This document shows, one piece after another, positions 22,416-32,456 of a DNA stretch of 33,650 nt. This DNA is from Fragilaria crotonensis (taxonomy: Eukaryota; Bacillariophyta; Fragilariophyceae; Fragilariales; Fragilariaceae), in assembly GCA_022925895.1 (NCBI GenBank), contig JAKSYS010000676.1, forward strand, positions 1 to 33,650. Direction: 5' to 3'. Both the position numbers and the translations under genes were made by a program. The notes under the pieces were generated by a model that saw only the letters and a program-made list of their open reading frames with translations, searched no databases and had not been told where the DNA came from. Positions within the stretch are counted from its first letter, which is position 1. The number at the start of each line of letters is the position of its first letter.

Positions 22416-24960
22416 TTACTTGCACTTCCACCCTGTGTTGGTTGTGCACCGGGAGGCGCAGGCACCACCAATGCAGCAATTTGGACTGGAGATCGTATTA
22501 CCACTAAATCCACCGCGGCAGTCGGCAGGGCATGACACGCAGTTCTCGCCAGGCTCGCACGTCCCATTCTTATTGCAAAACGGTGCTTTCGCGGTAACTT
22601 TGGTGGGTGCCTTCGTTGGTTTTTTTGTGGGAGTTCTCGTTGGTGTTCTTGTGGGAACTTTTGTTGGTGATTTTGTGGCAACTTTCGTTGGTGCTTTTGT
22701 GGGTGCTTTCGTTGGTGCTTTTGTGGGCGCCTTCGTAGGATTGCCTCCAGTCAATTGTGAAGCAGTTGGTGCGGTCGTCGGTGCTTGCGTGGGTATAGTA
22801 GTCGGTGCCGTCGTTGATGCGGTCGTCGGTGCTTGCGTGGGTATACTAGTCGGTGCCGTCGTTGGTACTAGAGTGGGCTCGACTGGAGCCGCAGTGGTGC
22901 CATCTGGGGCTAGCGTTGACTCAAATGCAACCGGAGGGCTGGAATCAGGAGAAGGTGTTGGGTCAATCGGTGCTGGAGTGGTGGGAACAGGTGCTTCAGT
23001 AGGTGATGCTGTGAGTGCTTCAGTTGGTGTTTGAGTTGGAGCTGTCGTTGGTGCTTGTGTCGGACTTGTTGTCGGTGCTTGTATCGGTGCAGTTGTCGGT
23101 ACCCGTGTCTGACTGGTAGTTGGTGCGGTGGTCGGCTGAACTGGAGCAGGGGAAGGACCAAAACGAATAGAGATGTTAGCCCTTCCTGGTGCTGTGCCGG
23201 TTTGGATGCTTCTCACGATAATGCTTAATGCGACATTGCTTCCGTTGAATTTGGGGATGTTATAGACTCCACCCGCGCTGAGTTTGGCCAAAAGGTACGA
23301 AAACGTGTATCCGGTTCCTGGGGCGCGTTTTGTCACAAGGACCTTGTCTCCTCCCTCCGCTGTCCCAGCGTTCATTCCAATTTGACGATTGAAGTGAATG
23401 TAATAGTCCTCAGTGCTGCGAATTCGGATGATCATTCGGTCAGAAGCAGACGACGCAGAGTCGCGCTCCGCAAACCCAACGAGATTTCCATCCCAGTAGA
23501 AACTATTGCCAATGGGGAGGTCGACGTGAAAGCTGGGAAACCAGCCAAGTTGCCACGTGTTGGCTCCATTGAAGCACCTTTTTGGGCCTTCGTCTTCCCG
23601 GTATGAAGGCCCCTGGTCAGGAACGCGCATTAGAAAGATGAGGCTTCAATATATCCACTGCCACAAAGTCCCATTTAGAAGGAAACACTCGGCTTACCAT
23701 TGTCCCTGACCAGTCGCCTTTTTCTTCAGTGTCTTCGCTGGAGTGGGCCAAATTAAGATTGTGGCCTGCAACTGTGGTTGAGATACGTTAACTTGACAAA
23801 CAGGTCGCCGCGGCATGTACTTACCGATTTCGTGCATCTGAACGGAAGGGTGTTGACACCGTTCATCGTTGTAAACAGATCTCCAGCTGTTGATGTTGGC
23901 ATAAGCGACCCAATCGCCCGTGCTCCCTGGAGGCAGATCGCCCGCAGACCCTGGAGGAATGCAGAACATAACATGGTCCGCAAGGAAGTTGGGAGGTGCA
24001 CCCAAGTCTTTTGTAACCTGATCAAGTGCTGCAGCTGCAATCACCGAAGGAGCAATTCCCTTTACGGCGGTGTTGGGAATGAAAACTGTGTAAACCCCGT
24101 CATCTCCAACTTTGGCGTTCGTCGTTAGGGGCTCAAACTGTAGCTGACCGTATGAACATTGGTTGTACCCGGACTTGAGATTCAACACATCTCCAAAAGC
24201 ACCGAAGACGTCGTTGGCTAACTGTTCCTCGGTCGCGGTGGTCTGAGAATCCTTTGCGACAATTCTAACCACCATCACGGTCCTGACGCCCGTTTTGAGA
24301 TTGCGATTCCACAATAGATCGGAGGGGTCCATCATGCGCATTCGGCTATAAATTGACCTTGTCTTGTTACGACGACCTAACTGTGGCGTTGATAAGTGTG
24401 TGAGATCAGGATTTGACTATGACAGTGAGCGCAAAGCAGCACATTCAAACTAAGAATCAATCACAAATACGGGAACGTACTTTGATCAGAGTTCCGGAAG
24501 GAACGACGAGCTCGTTCGTTTGATCGTCAATAATGGCACCGTCAGGTGCAAAGATGGTAGAGACACCACTCGTTACATTGTTTCTCAGGGCCCAATTTGT
24601 CGTGAGGCCCTTGACTCGGACCATCTTATACTTCTTGCCATTCAGATCTCCCCCCTGAAGTTCGCAGTCCAGAGGTTGGTCCACACGCACGTTTCCTTCG
24701 TATTGCTTGTGGACGAGCAAGACCACACATTCCCGCTTGCTGCGGCGACGAGTAGTGATGCTACTCTGCTGCAGTGACCGTCGAAGCAGTGGCATCGTCT
24801 GTTGAGTGAATAACACAGAATTGAGTTTAATAGTGATGGAGGTTTGTAGGACACTACAAGGCTGTTGCATTGCATAGCAACACCTTACCTCATCAACGTC
24901 GAAAAGTGGAGCAGAGAGGCATACTTCCAGGAGTAATAGGAACAGAATCCCAATCATCAT
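22416..24960 (-). CDS. Secreted M11 (gametolysin)-like zinc metallopeptidase with PT-rich linker and Cys-rich tail
   Basis: Five exons, 736 residues: 24960-24889, 24798-24481, 24380-23825, 23765-23698 and 23612-22416, with GT-AG introns of 90, 100, 59 and 85 nt that keep the frame. Residues 1-16 form a signal peptide (MMIGILFLLLLEVCLSA). A propeptide-like region follows, then the catalytic domain with H313-E-I-G-H317-N-L-N-L-A-H323, the zinc-binding HExxHxxxxxH pattern. A Met-turn-like WSGTMG reaches Met338, followed by CFNGANTWQLGWF. Residues from about 490 are a Thr/Pro linker of APTxxPT and TKAP repeats, probably heavily O-glycosylated. The last 50 residues are Cys-rich (GTCEPGENCVSCPADC), perhaps a small disulfide domain. 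M11 enzymes in green algae degrade cell-wall glycoproteins (family knowledge); a cell-wall or extracellular-matrix role in this organism is inference. The metzincin Gly at the eighth motif position is Asn here. The zinc motif is split by intron 3. Confidence 0.87.
22585..23160 (-). repeat. Degenerate 12/24-bp repeats coding for the PT-rich linker
   Basis: On the plus strand, units such as TTTTGTGGGTGCTTTCGTTGG repeat. They code on the minus strand for (PTKA)n and APTxxPT repeats. A related longer unit (GCGGTCGTCGGTGCTTGCG) occurs twice near 22773 and 22820. Length variation between alleles is likely. Confidence 0.75.
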
Positions 24961-25700
24961 TGTTCAAATTTTTTAAGCGACCTCTAGCATAGGGTAAATG
25001 CATTCATTCCAAACACCCAACACAAGGTTACAGTGTCAGCTGAAGCGAATCTGGACACTTAGACGTGCAATGAACTGGTGTCAAATTTTGTTTTGAATCA
25101 TACTCCCACTAAGTCATTGTATGAATATCTCATTTTTTCGTGCGCCAAAGGTGTATCTTGTGTACACGTTTCCAACATTTGACATATAAGGCAGAGTCAT
25201 TCTACATACAACGACACAAAGCTTGGACGCCAAAATCATGTGGTATTTTTGACATACTACGAAATAGTACTACTCCGCACGGCAGTAATACATATATATC
25301 TTATTACTCAGACTTATGAGCATACATGTGCGTTAAGAACCGCTCTTTGTGTGCTGTTACTGTACTTCGAGTACGTACAAAACCCAAGGAAAATGTGTAC
25401 AGTACGAGTACTCCCCTACAGAATACTCCTCCCGTAAGTCAATGGTTTGAACTTTGAACTAATGTGTGTTCAATTAATGATCATATACAGATGCGTTCGT
25501 TTATATTCTTTTTTTCATGACTATGCACCTATGATATATATATGTGATTCAACATTTATAATGAGAAGAATATGAAGCGAAATTTATTTGATATCATAAA
25601 GGGACATTTCAAACGCACGGCATGCATGATAGAAATCTTAGTTCTTCACAATGACCCTTCCGTCTGTCGTACTTGTATGATATATACACCAGCATGGGTG
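24961..25700. other. AT-rich intergenic DNA upstream of the metallopeptidase gene
   Basis: No supportable gene. It probably includes the metallopeptidase promoter on its left side. A short GTAC-rich patch lies at about 25360-25430, and a TATATATATG run near 25535. Confidence 0.45.
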
Positions 25701-25706
25701 GGTAAA

Positions 25707-26890
25707 TCATAGCAAAAATGACAGTAGATGTTTGCTACCGGTAGTAGGAACCATGTACTCAGGACTGGCTACTGGGTTTGGGTAGGTTGGTCTTGGTAGA
25801 TCGTATGGGTTCACTGGTACTTCCGTGAGCGTAGCATACCATGGGTTTGATGTTTCAGAAATTCCGTCTCTGATATACACTGCAGTGGTAAGCAAAAGTT
25901 CATGTACATGTAATTCTGTCCGTCAATACCTGGTACAAGTGCTGTATTCTGTCCGGGGCCCGGGACACGTTTACCAGTATGCTCAAAAATCAGAGCGCTG
26001 ACTGATAAGTGATGGCTCACACTCACACTGCATAGGATGAAGTGACTTATGAGTGCATTTGTTGGAGAAGGCAGAGTTCATGTAATGAGATGTGGCCCCC
26101 GTCGTGCAAACTATGGAGGACTGGTGAAACCCTCCAAAAGCTACAAACATATTGCAACGAGTCTGAGACCCATCCTGCTGCCTTGACTCGACCACCTATT
26201 GCGAGATTACAATCTTGTTGGTTCTTGGGAAAGGATACTCTACGGCTTAACCAACAAAGTTTCCCTATATGGACACTCATTCCGGCCAGCACTTACAACA
26301 ATGGGCACAAATTGGCTGGGCTGGAAACACATCATGATTTTAGGAAGATTTGATCAGAAATGAACATGACTTCAAGGTATGTATATGGAAAACATGGAGC
26401 TTCAAAAAACTTGTTCCACTGATTGTTGATATGAGGCATCAGAACAATGGCTCATAGGTTGGATATCATCATTTTTATGGAGCCAAGCGTTTGATTTGTT
26501 ATGGGAAACAAGGAGGAATCAGGAAGAACATGGTAGAGATGCAAAATCTCATTTGGAAGCCAAGCAATCTGAGATGTGCCATCAGCTACAGGGCATTTAT
26601 TCCAATCAAAATTGGATGTATTCTTGTGTGCAATAACTCTTGTTGTCAAATCCAGAAGCCCATGATGATCAACAAATTCAAGTCACTAAGAACTGGTGTG
26701 TAAGACTCAAGAACACACTGATCTTTGTGGAAAGCGTCAAGACAGTGAAATCCATGACTCTGCAAGGAGTCAGGCAGATCAATTCGATCAAACTTCTGCC
26801 CACTTCAACATTTAACGGCGCCATACTAATTGTCTGCAAGTGCAAATTTAAGGTGCTGGTTGTAATCCAATCCTGAGTTGTGGTCACCTG
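25707..26890 (-). pseudogene. Possible Copia-like gag/protease remnant, heavily decayed
   Basis: On the minus strand, coding-like fragments in changing frames run from about 26880 to 25707. The first pieces are FDRIDLPDSLQSHGFHCLD and TSQIAWLPNEILHLYHVLP. Then comes a Cys/His patch (ICAHCCKCWPE, near 26300) that could be a ruined zinc knuckle. TTGATSHYMNSAFSN follows near 26090, resembling the DTGATSH active site of a retrotransposon aspartic protease with its Asp replaced by Thr. The gag, zinc knuckle, protease order is that of Ty1/copia elements (family knowledge). No reverse transcriptase, integrase or LTR is visible. This is a tentative reading; the pieces could also be an unrelated dead gene. 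Confidence 0.3.
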
Positions 26891-27109
26891 TGTGAGTCAA
26901 GTAGTAGCTAAGCAGTGACTTTGAACAGAACCATCATGGTGGTACAATTTCTATGAATTGTTAGGCTTGCGACCAATTCGTTAACGAAAGTTCACATTTG
27001 AGCCTCGAGCTTTATAACCACTGTACCTTTCCTATGATGCAATCGGATCCCGCTCTGTCCACATGCATGGAAACATACCTGCGTGTACATTTATCTTACT
27101 ACGCGGCGT

Positions 27110-27740
27110 ATACAGAGAGCACCAGTACGAGTACCCAGTACGTGACCTTCGGAGTTTGGAGTTTGGAATACAAGTACCGGTACGTACAAGTACTCCTGTA
27201 TCGAGTGCAGACTACTACTACCGGTAGTACTCAGAGTACTGTGTAGTATGAAGTAGCGGTAAGACTGTATGCTGGTATGGACTCCATGATGGACCGGGTC
27301 ATGTGGAGAGTGGAGGGTCATCGTGTATTTCGTTTCTGGTACTGTAGTACTGGTATACAAGTACTCGTACGTAGATAAATCGGTAAGTCACACGCGCGTA
27401 GACTCCAAGTATCAGGTTCCAGGTAGCCCAAGTACTAGTACTTGTACTACCGGTAGAAACTACAACCGCTATTCTTGTTCTGGGTATTGGGTACTGGGTA
27501 CTACCGGTAGAGTACGAGTAAGAGTACAAGTACAAGTACTCGTACTCCAAATGATCGTATGATTCAGTCCAGTATTTCGTACAGTGCTCCACTATTATGA
27601 TACTCCAATACCGGTACCGATACCTGGCGTATGGGCACAAGGCACAAGTACGATTACTCGAGCAACATTCCGGTAGTACTAGTACCGGGTTGCTGGTAGT
27701 ACGCTACTATTAGTACTACTATATGCATACTACCAATGCT
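27110..27740. repeat. GTAC- and ACCGGT-rich low-complexity tract
   Basis: The tract is saturated with self-complementary words: GTAC, AGTACT and CTACCGGTAG, the last near 27218, 27447 and 27500, plus ACCGGTACC near 27602. The open frames here are rich in Tyr, Ser, Thr and Val and are by-products of the repeats. I see no gene. Confidence 0.65.
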
Positions 27741-28229
27741 ACAGGAATACTCTCTCTAGTAGTCCTGCTCAGTGTACAGAAGTACGAGTAGCAGGTAGAA
27801 TAGACCCCCATACTTCTTTGTGTATGGAGGAACTGTTCCAGGCTGTGCTGTCTATGGTCTTGGGAGCTCCAGGCTCCAGCGTCCCTGGTTGATGACAACA
27901 TCGTCTAAAAACTGCTTCGCACTGCCGCACGAAGTCACGAGACATTAAGCTCACGCCTTGCATCGAGTTCACTAAAGGTATCCTTCTACCAAGGATTGGA
28001 ATCTAGTGATATCGTTCGCATTGCGCATTTGCCGTCTGAGTGACTGTCTGAGAGCAACACGAACACGAGAACTTTGCTGTCTTTGTAACCACAAATTTTC
28101 TGGATCGAGGCAGGCACAACCACAGTGTCATAGTTGTCTTCGTTTCCCTATCTTGTCTGATCGAGTACTCCTATAACAGGCGAAACAAGGTCAACACAGT
28201 CGCTGACGCCGCACTCGAGTTCCTTCACG
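27741..28229. promoter_or_regulatory. Upstream region of the PP2A scaffold gene
   Basis: About 490 bp with no coding signal. It should hold the promoter and 5' untranslated region of the PP2A gene; I see no clear TATA box. Confidence 0.4.
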
Positions 28230-30168
28230 ATGATGGCCACAACAAACCACACGCCAACCCCGTCGCTGACGATGGTTCGATCGTTGCCTCAAGGAGTGGA
28301 CGAATTGATCTCGATGGGACCTTTGGATTTGTTTCAAAGCCAATTGGACCATGGTTCTGCCGAAGCCAAGGTTGACGCCATGAAACGCTTGTCTGTTGTC
28401 GCATTTGCATTGGGATCCGATCTGACGCAGTCTGATCTCGTCCCGTATTTGAACAACTTGGCAATGAAGCAGCCACCTCTGGACGATGAAATTTTGCTGA
28501 TTTTTGCTTCTCAAATTCAATTATTGGTTCCCAGTCTTCTCAACAGAGCTGCAGTTCTACCACTCCTCCCTATTCTAGAACGTCTTGCTACCATGGAAGA
28601 GACTGTCGTGCGCGATGAAGCCGTCAAGGCTGTCAACCACGTGGCACCCTTTTTGGGAAAAACTCCACATTTAACTGCCATGGCCAAACGTCTCGTTTCT
28701 GCCGATTGGTTCACTCCCAAAGTCAGTGCCGCCGGCATGTGCTCCATCATCTACCAAGTCAACCAAGATGACGATTTGCGGTTTATTTATCGAGATCTAT
28801 GCCAAGATGAAACCCCCATGGTCCGTCGAGCCGCCGCAACTCATATGGGAAGCTTTTTGGGAAAGCTGACTCTCTTGCAGGTGCAGGAATTGCAACCCAT
28901 TATTGAATTATTGTGCAACGATGAACAAGATTCTGTTCGACTCTTGGCAGTTGCCAGTCTCGCCAAGATGGGACCAAAATTCACTCCGGAATGGACCACC
29001 GTAGTACTCTTGCCCCTCCTCAAGAACGCATCGACCGACATGAGCTGGTAAGTAACTTGTTTTCTTACATCGCCTCGCTGTGTGATCGTACCATACAAAT
29101 CCGTCTTGCTCACTCAACCTTTCTCCCACTATCAAACTATTTATCAACAGGCGCGTCCGTCACAATCTCGCGAAAGCCTTTTCTGATGTGGTCATTTCCC
29201 TCAATCTCAATGAAAATCCAGAACTCTATCAGAATCAAAAGGCCCTCACCATGGCCTGTTTCGTCTCGTTGCTACAAGATGTCGAAGGAGAAGTTCGCGC
29301 TGGTGCCGTTGGTCATTTGGCCCCCATGGTGCACTGGGGCGGTGCGGAGTTGTTTCAGTCCCACCTCGCGTCCCTTCTTCCAGCCCTGGCGGATGACGTT
29401 GTTGTCGATGTGCGATCCAAATGTGCGTTGGCACTCATGGATTCCTCCGAAGGCGGGACTTTGTCCGATGCCACCATTGTCAAGTCTTTCACTCCTCTTC
29501 TTGAGAGCTTCCTCTTGGACGAGTATCCTGAAGTTCAGCTCCACGTTCTCAACAACTTGCATCGCATCTCTCACCTCCTCCATCAAATGAGTGGTGTTGT
29601 CAGCAACATCCTCAACATGTCCAAAGCCACCAACTGGCGCGTCCGCGAAGGCGTCGCCCGCATCTTGCCCCACCTTGCCGACGCTCGCGGCATGGACTTT
29701 TTCTCCTCGGTCCTTTTGGAACCCGCCTGGATGGCATTGTTGACGGACCCCGTCGCCTCGGTCCGAGAGGCCTGCGTCAGTGGCGTGGCACAATTGGTCA
29801 CGGTCGCTGGCGATGATTGGACCGTATCCAACCTGTTGCCACATCATCTCAGGATTTATGCGCACAGCGAATCGGCATACCTCATGCGCATGACAATTCT
29901 GCGTGCGCATGCACAAATGGCGATTGCCAGCAAGACGGGGAGTTTGTTTTATCAAGTCGTCGAGTTGCTCCTTGAAAAGGGATTAAAGGATAAGGTGGCC
30001 AATGTCCGTATGGTGGCTACGAAGGGATTGCGCTTGATTTGTAGTGAGGGCAGTTGTGATGAGGGTATCATTGCGTCCAAGATCAAGCCGGCTCTGGAAG
30101 CATGTCTCGCCAGAGAAGAGGATACAGATTGCGTGGATGTTTTGAGGAAATGCTTGGATTGCTGTTAA
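28230..30168 (+). CDS. PPP2R1: Protein phosphatase 2A scaffolding subunit A (PR65-like), HEAT-repeat protein
   Basis: Two exons, 28230-29047 and 29151-30168, are joined across a 103-nt GT-AG intron that splits a Trp codon (AGC TG|G CGC), giving 611 residues. This is close to the usual 590 or so of PR65. The whole protein is helical HEAT repeats, with the recurring pattern of PLL or PIL helix turns followed by DxxxxVR: VRRAAATHMGSFLGKL, SVRLLAVASLAKMGP, EVRAGAVGHLAPMVHW, WRVREGVARILPHLAD, SVREACVSGVAQLV and NVRMVATKGLRLI. The family forms a horseshoe that holds the PP2A catalytic C subunit and a regulatory B subunit, acting in the cytoplasm and nucleus in cell-cycle and signalling control. ATG 28230 is followed immediately by a second ATG at 28233; either could be used. 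The gene is convergent with the haloperoxidase-like gene. No abnormality seen. Confidence 0.93.
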
Positions 30169-30644
30169 AGGGAATATGGGTTCTAATTGGAAGGAAACGA
30201 AGGATGACGATGGAAACGAAAGAAGTATAACTTACATCGATGATAAACGTATAACGACGAGAAAATCATGAAGGCTGTGATAATACACCCTTTCGTAGTG
30301 TGGACACAATGGGAATCTTCCAATGCTTTTCAAACCATGACCAGGCAAGCAAGAGATGCAGTTGTTGTAGCTGCTAGCACAGATGCATACTGCCTGTAGA
30401 CAGTCATTCCTACCTGTGCATTGGTCCACACAATCTCGGAGAAGATCGTGCGAGACCCTGCACTCGAGGGGACGGCAAGGGTGATAAGCAGCGCATAGAA
30501 TCTTGGAAGTGCACAGGAGATAATGATAACATGGATTTAAGCGATAAGGGGTGTCATATCCTATTGGGCAATGCCATACCGCTTAGAAACGTATGCAAAT
30601 TGCTTGTCCGTTTTGCGAAGCGGAGCAGAGCATGCGTCACTTTT
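30169..30644. other. Short intergenic region between convergent genes
   Basis: About 475 bp between the stop codons of the PP2A and haloperoxidase-like genes. No coding or structural RNA signal seen; it presumably holds both 3' ends. Confidence 0.45.
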
Positions 30645-31739
30645 CTAGACAAATCCGAGGGCGCAATCGCTGTCCATGAAATCGTTCCAATCAAATCTCC
30701 ACAAAGCAATCTTTTCTCTGACTGCTCTTTTCGAGGATCCGTACTTTTCGTTCAAATAGTGCGGCAACAGACGAGCAATCAGCTCTTGGGCCAAATTAAG
30801 ACCAGCCATGTTATCCGAAACGTAATGAACACCAGCAACAGTACGAGCAAAGGAAATGGCATAGTCCGTCTTGAGGACCTGACAATACTGTTGAGGCGAC
30901 AAATCCATAACGACACTCATCCATAAAGATGCCGAACTGCTTGCGGAATGCATGGCAGGCCATGATGGATGCTTTGGACTTCCTTCTGGGTAGGCTGTGA
31001 ACTCTGTGGCCGACTGCAAATTGAGGGCCGCAATGTCCTCCACCAACGACGCGGGCGGGCCCTTGGTGATTTCTCCCGTGGCAATCTTGTAGACGATTTC
31101 TTCGGGACGTGCCATTCCAACGTACCACTTGAGGAGAAAGTTACTGGGGCCCACTCTGGCGATCGCCCATGTCACCAGATCCGCAAGCATCACTTGACTG
31201 CGAAGGAAGTCAACGTTGCTGGTAGATGGGATGATGCCTCGATCAATCTTGACGATTTTCTCCTTGTCCCATTTAGACAAAAGGTTAATGTGATAAATAC
31301 CAAGAAACTCGTCATGGACTGCTTCGGCAACATCTTTGATCGTGAAATTCATCCATGCATCTGGAAGGGGCATGATTTCCTTGGGATCTACATTCTGACG
31401 TCGCAGATATTGCATCTCCACGACGTAGGCGAGCTCCGCCCAATACGGACTTGTTTCACGAGTCGATGGATGAGAAGGATACCCGCCCGCGGCTTCGACT
31501 AGATCAGTGAAACCCCAATAGCATTCTAAACAGACATTCCGAATGAGAACCGAGGTGGCAATTTGGTTCCGCAACCACTGATAGGTTTGTCTGTTGATTG
31601 GATAGTGTTTCGACGTCAGGGGAAGATCAATGTCAGACGTGTTGTATCGCGGATCAATTAGAACCTTGGAGAAACGAATACCCAGATCCTTGGCCAAGAC
31701 AAGAGGGAAAAAGGCGAGTGTGAGGTACAGCAATCTCAT
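30645..31739 (-). CDS. Secreted vanadium-haloperoxidase/PAP2-like protein with altered second motif
   Basis: I chose the ATG at 31739-31737, the second in-frame Met, because it begins a clean signal peptide (MRLLYLTLAFFPLVLA); an earlier in-frame ATG is at 31787. The protein is 364 residues in a single exon. Three motifs in order match the vanadate/phosphate pocket of the vanadium haloperoxidase and PAP2 superfamily: K204-WYVGMA-R211-P (Kx6RP), P258-SWPAM-H264-SA in place of PSGH, and ART-VAG-VHYVSD with R299, H305 and D309 (SRx5Hx3D type). The spacings K to R (7) and R to H (6) equal those of chloroperoxidase, and H305 is the position of the vanadate-linked His. The Ser-Gly before the second His is Ala-Met here. 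Haloperoxidases oxidise halides with hydrogen peroxide; the relatives include acid phosphatases. Halogenating activity is therefore uncertain. Short length and secretion suggest an extracellular or endomembrane enzyme. Confidence 0.85.
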   Translation of the reverse strand: MRLLYLTLAFFPLVLAKDLGIRFSKVLIDPRYNTSDIDLPLTSKHYPINRQTYQWLRNQIATSVLIRNVCLECYWGFTDLVEAAGGYPSHPSTRETSPYWAELAYVVEMQYLRRQNVDPKEIMPLPDAWMNFTIKDVAEAVHDEFLGIYHINLLSKWDKEKIVKIDRGIIPSTSNVDFLRSQVMLADLVTWAIARVGPSNFLLKWYVGMARPEEIVYKIATGEITKGPPASLVEDIAALNLQSATEFTAYPEGSPKHPSWPAMHSASSSASLWMSVVMDLSPQQYCQVLKTDYAISFARTVAGVHYVSDNMAGLNLAQELIARLLPHYLNEKYGSSKRAVREKIALWRFDWNDFMDSDCALGFV

Positions 31740-31790
31740 TTTCACTTCCTTGAGCGTGCAGAGGGAAAGTGTGTCCCCAATGTACAACTA

Positions 31791-32451
31791 AGAGCAAGTC
31801 TTATCATGGGTATAAGTCAATCGTGTTTCGAAAAAATTTCAAAAACGCAATTCTTATGGGGGGGGGTACAAGGATTTTGGGGGGGTCAAATTTTAGACTT
31901 TTTTTTATACCTAGGTATAAATTCTCGAAATTTATACCTAGGTATAAATTTTTGCACCCCTCGGGGTATAGTACTGTATCATTGCTCCAGTGGTAAAATG
32001 TACAGTTTCTACATGAATTTTCACACCATCACTATACCAGATTACTTGTTGTCACCATTTCATTCCGAGTGATTCATCACATTCACAAGGAATGCACAAC
32101 CAAGATGGCAACTCCACCAGGAACTCCTCACCAAGACACCACTCCCATTATCATCCATTGTGAATGATGATTTTTCAATCAATGAAAGGAGTTTGATTGA
32201 TGAAGAACAAGTTGTGATGACACAGTGCACTTTGTTCGTGGATAGTCATCAGGGTGATGTCATGTTTCATTGACACGTAGTCGTACTGTCGTACAACGGT
32301 ACCCATACGACTACTTCGATTCCTTATTTCGCTCAAGGGTATACGGCGTTTACCATAAGAATTGCGTTTTTAAATTTTTTTAGGAGGGTCTAAATTTTAT
32401 ACCCAGGGTATAAAATTCTACTTTTACACCCCCCACGATAAGACTTGCTCT
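31791..32451. mobile_element. Non-autonomous inverted-repeat element (MITE-like), 661 bp
   Basis: AGAGCAAGTCTTATCATGGG at 31791-31810 is repeated in reverse complement as CACGATAAGACTTGCTCT ending at 32451. Further internal inverted matches include AAAAACGCAATTCTTATGG on the left (about 31850) and its complement on the right (about 32355), so much of the element can fold back. There is no coding capacity. Flanks could be TAA on the left and TGA on the right if the repeat starts at GAGCAAG, but no perfect target duplication is visible. It lies 51 bp upstream of the haloperoxidase-like start and may carry or disturb its promoter. Confidence 0.7.
31904..31951. repeat. Twin perfect palindromes TTTATACCTAGGTATAAA
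   Basis: The 18-bp palindrome occurs at 31904-31921 and again within a longer 24-bp palindrome at 31928-31951. A related palindrome centred on CCCAGGG lies near 32394-32416 on the other arm of the same element. Closely spaced cruciform-prone sequences are unusual; they could be protein-binding sites or fold-back remnants. Confidence 0.8.
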
Positions 32452-32456
32452 GAGAG

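Noticed and set aside
22420..23034. 204-codon plus-strand open frame of repeated GAFVGAFVGV
   Set aside because: It is the complement of the PT-repeat linker of the metallopeptidase; repetitive codons keep the opposite strand open.
29272..29955. 227-codon minus-strand open frame
   Set aside because: It is antisense to well-supported HEAT-repeat coding sequence of the PP2A scaffold.
30969..31502. 177-codon plus-strand open frame
   Set aside because: It is antisense to the haloperoxidase-like gene, whose motifs and signal peptide are clear.
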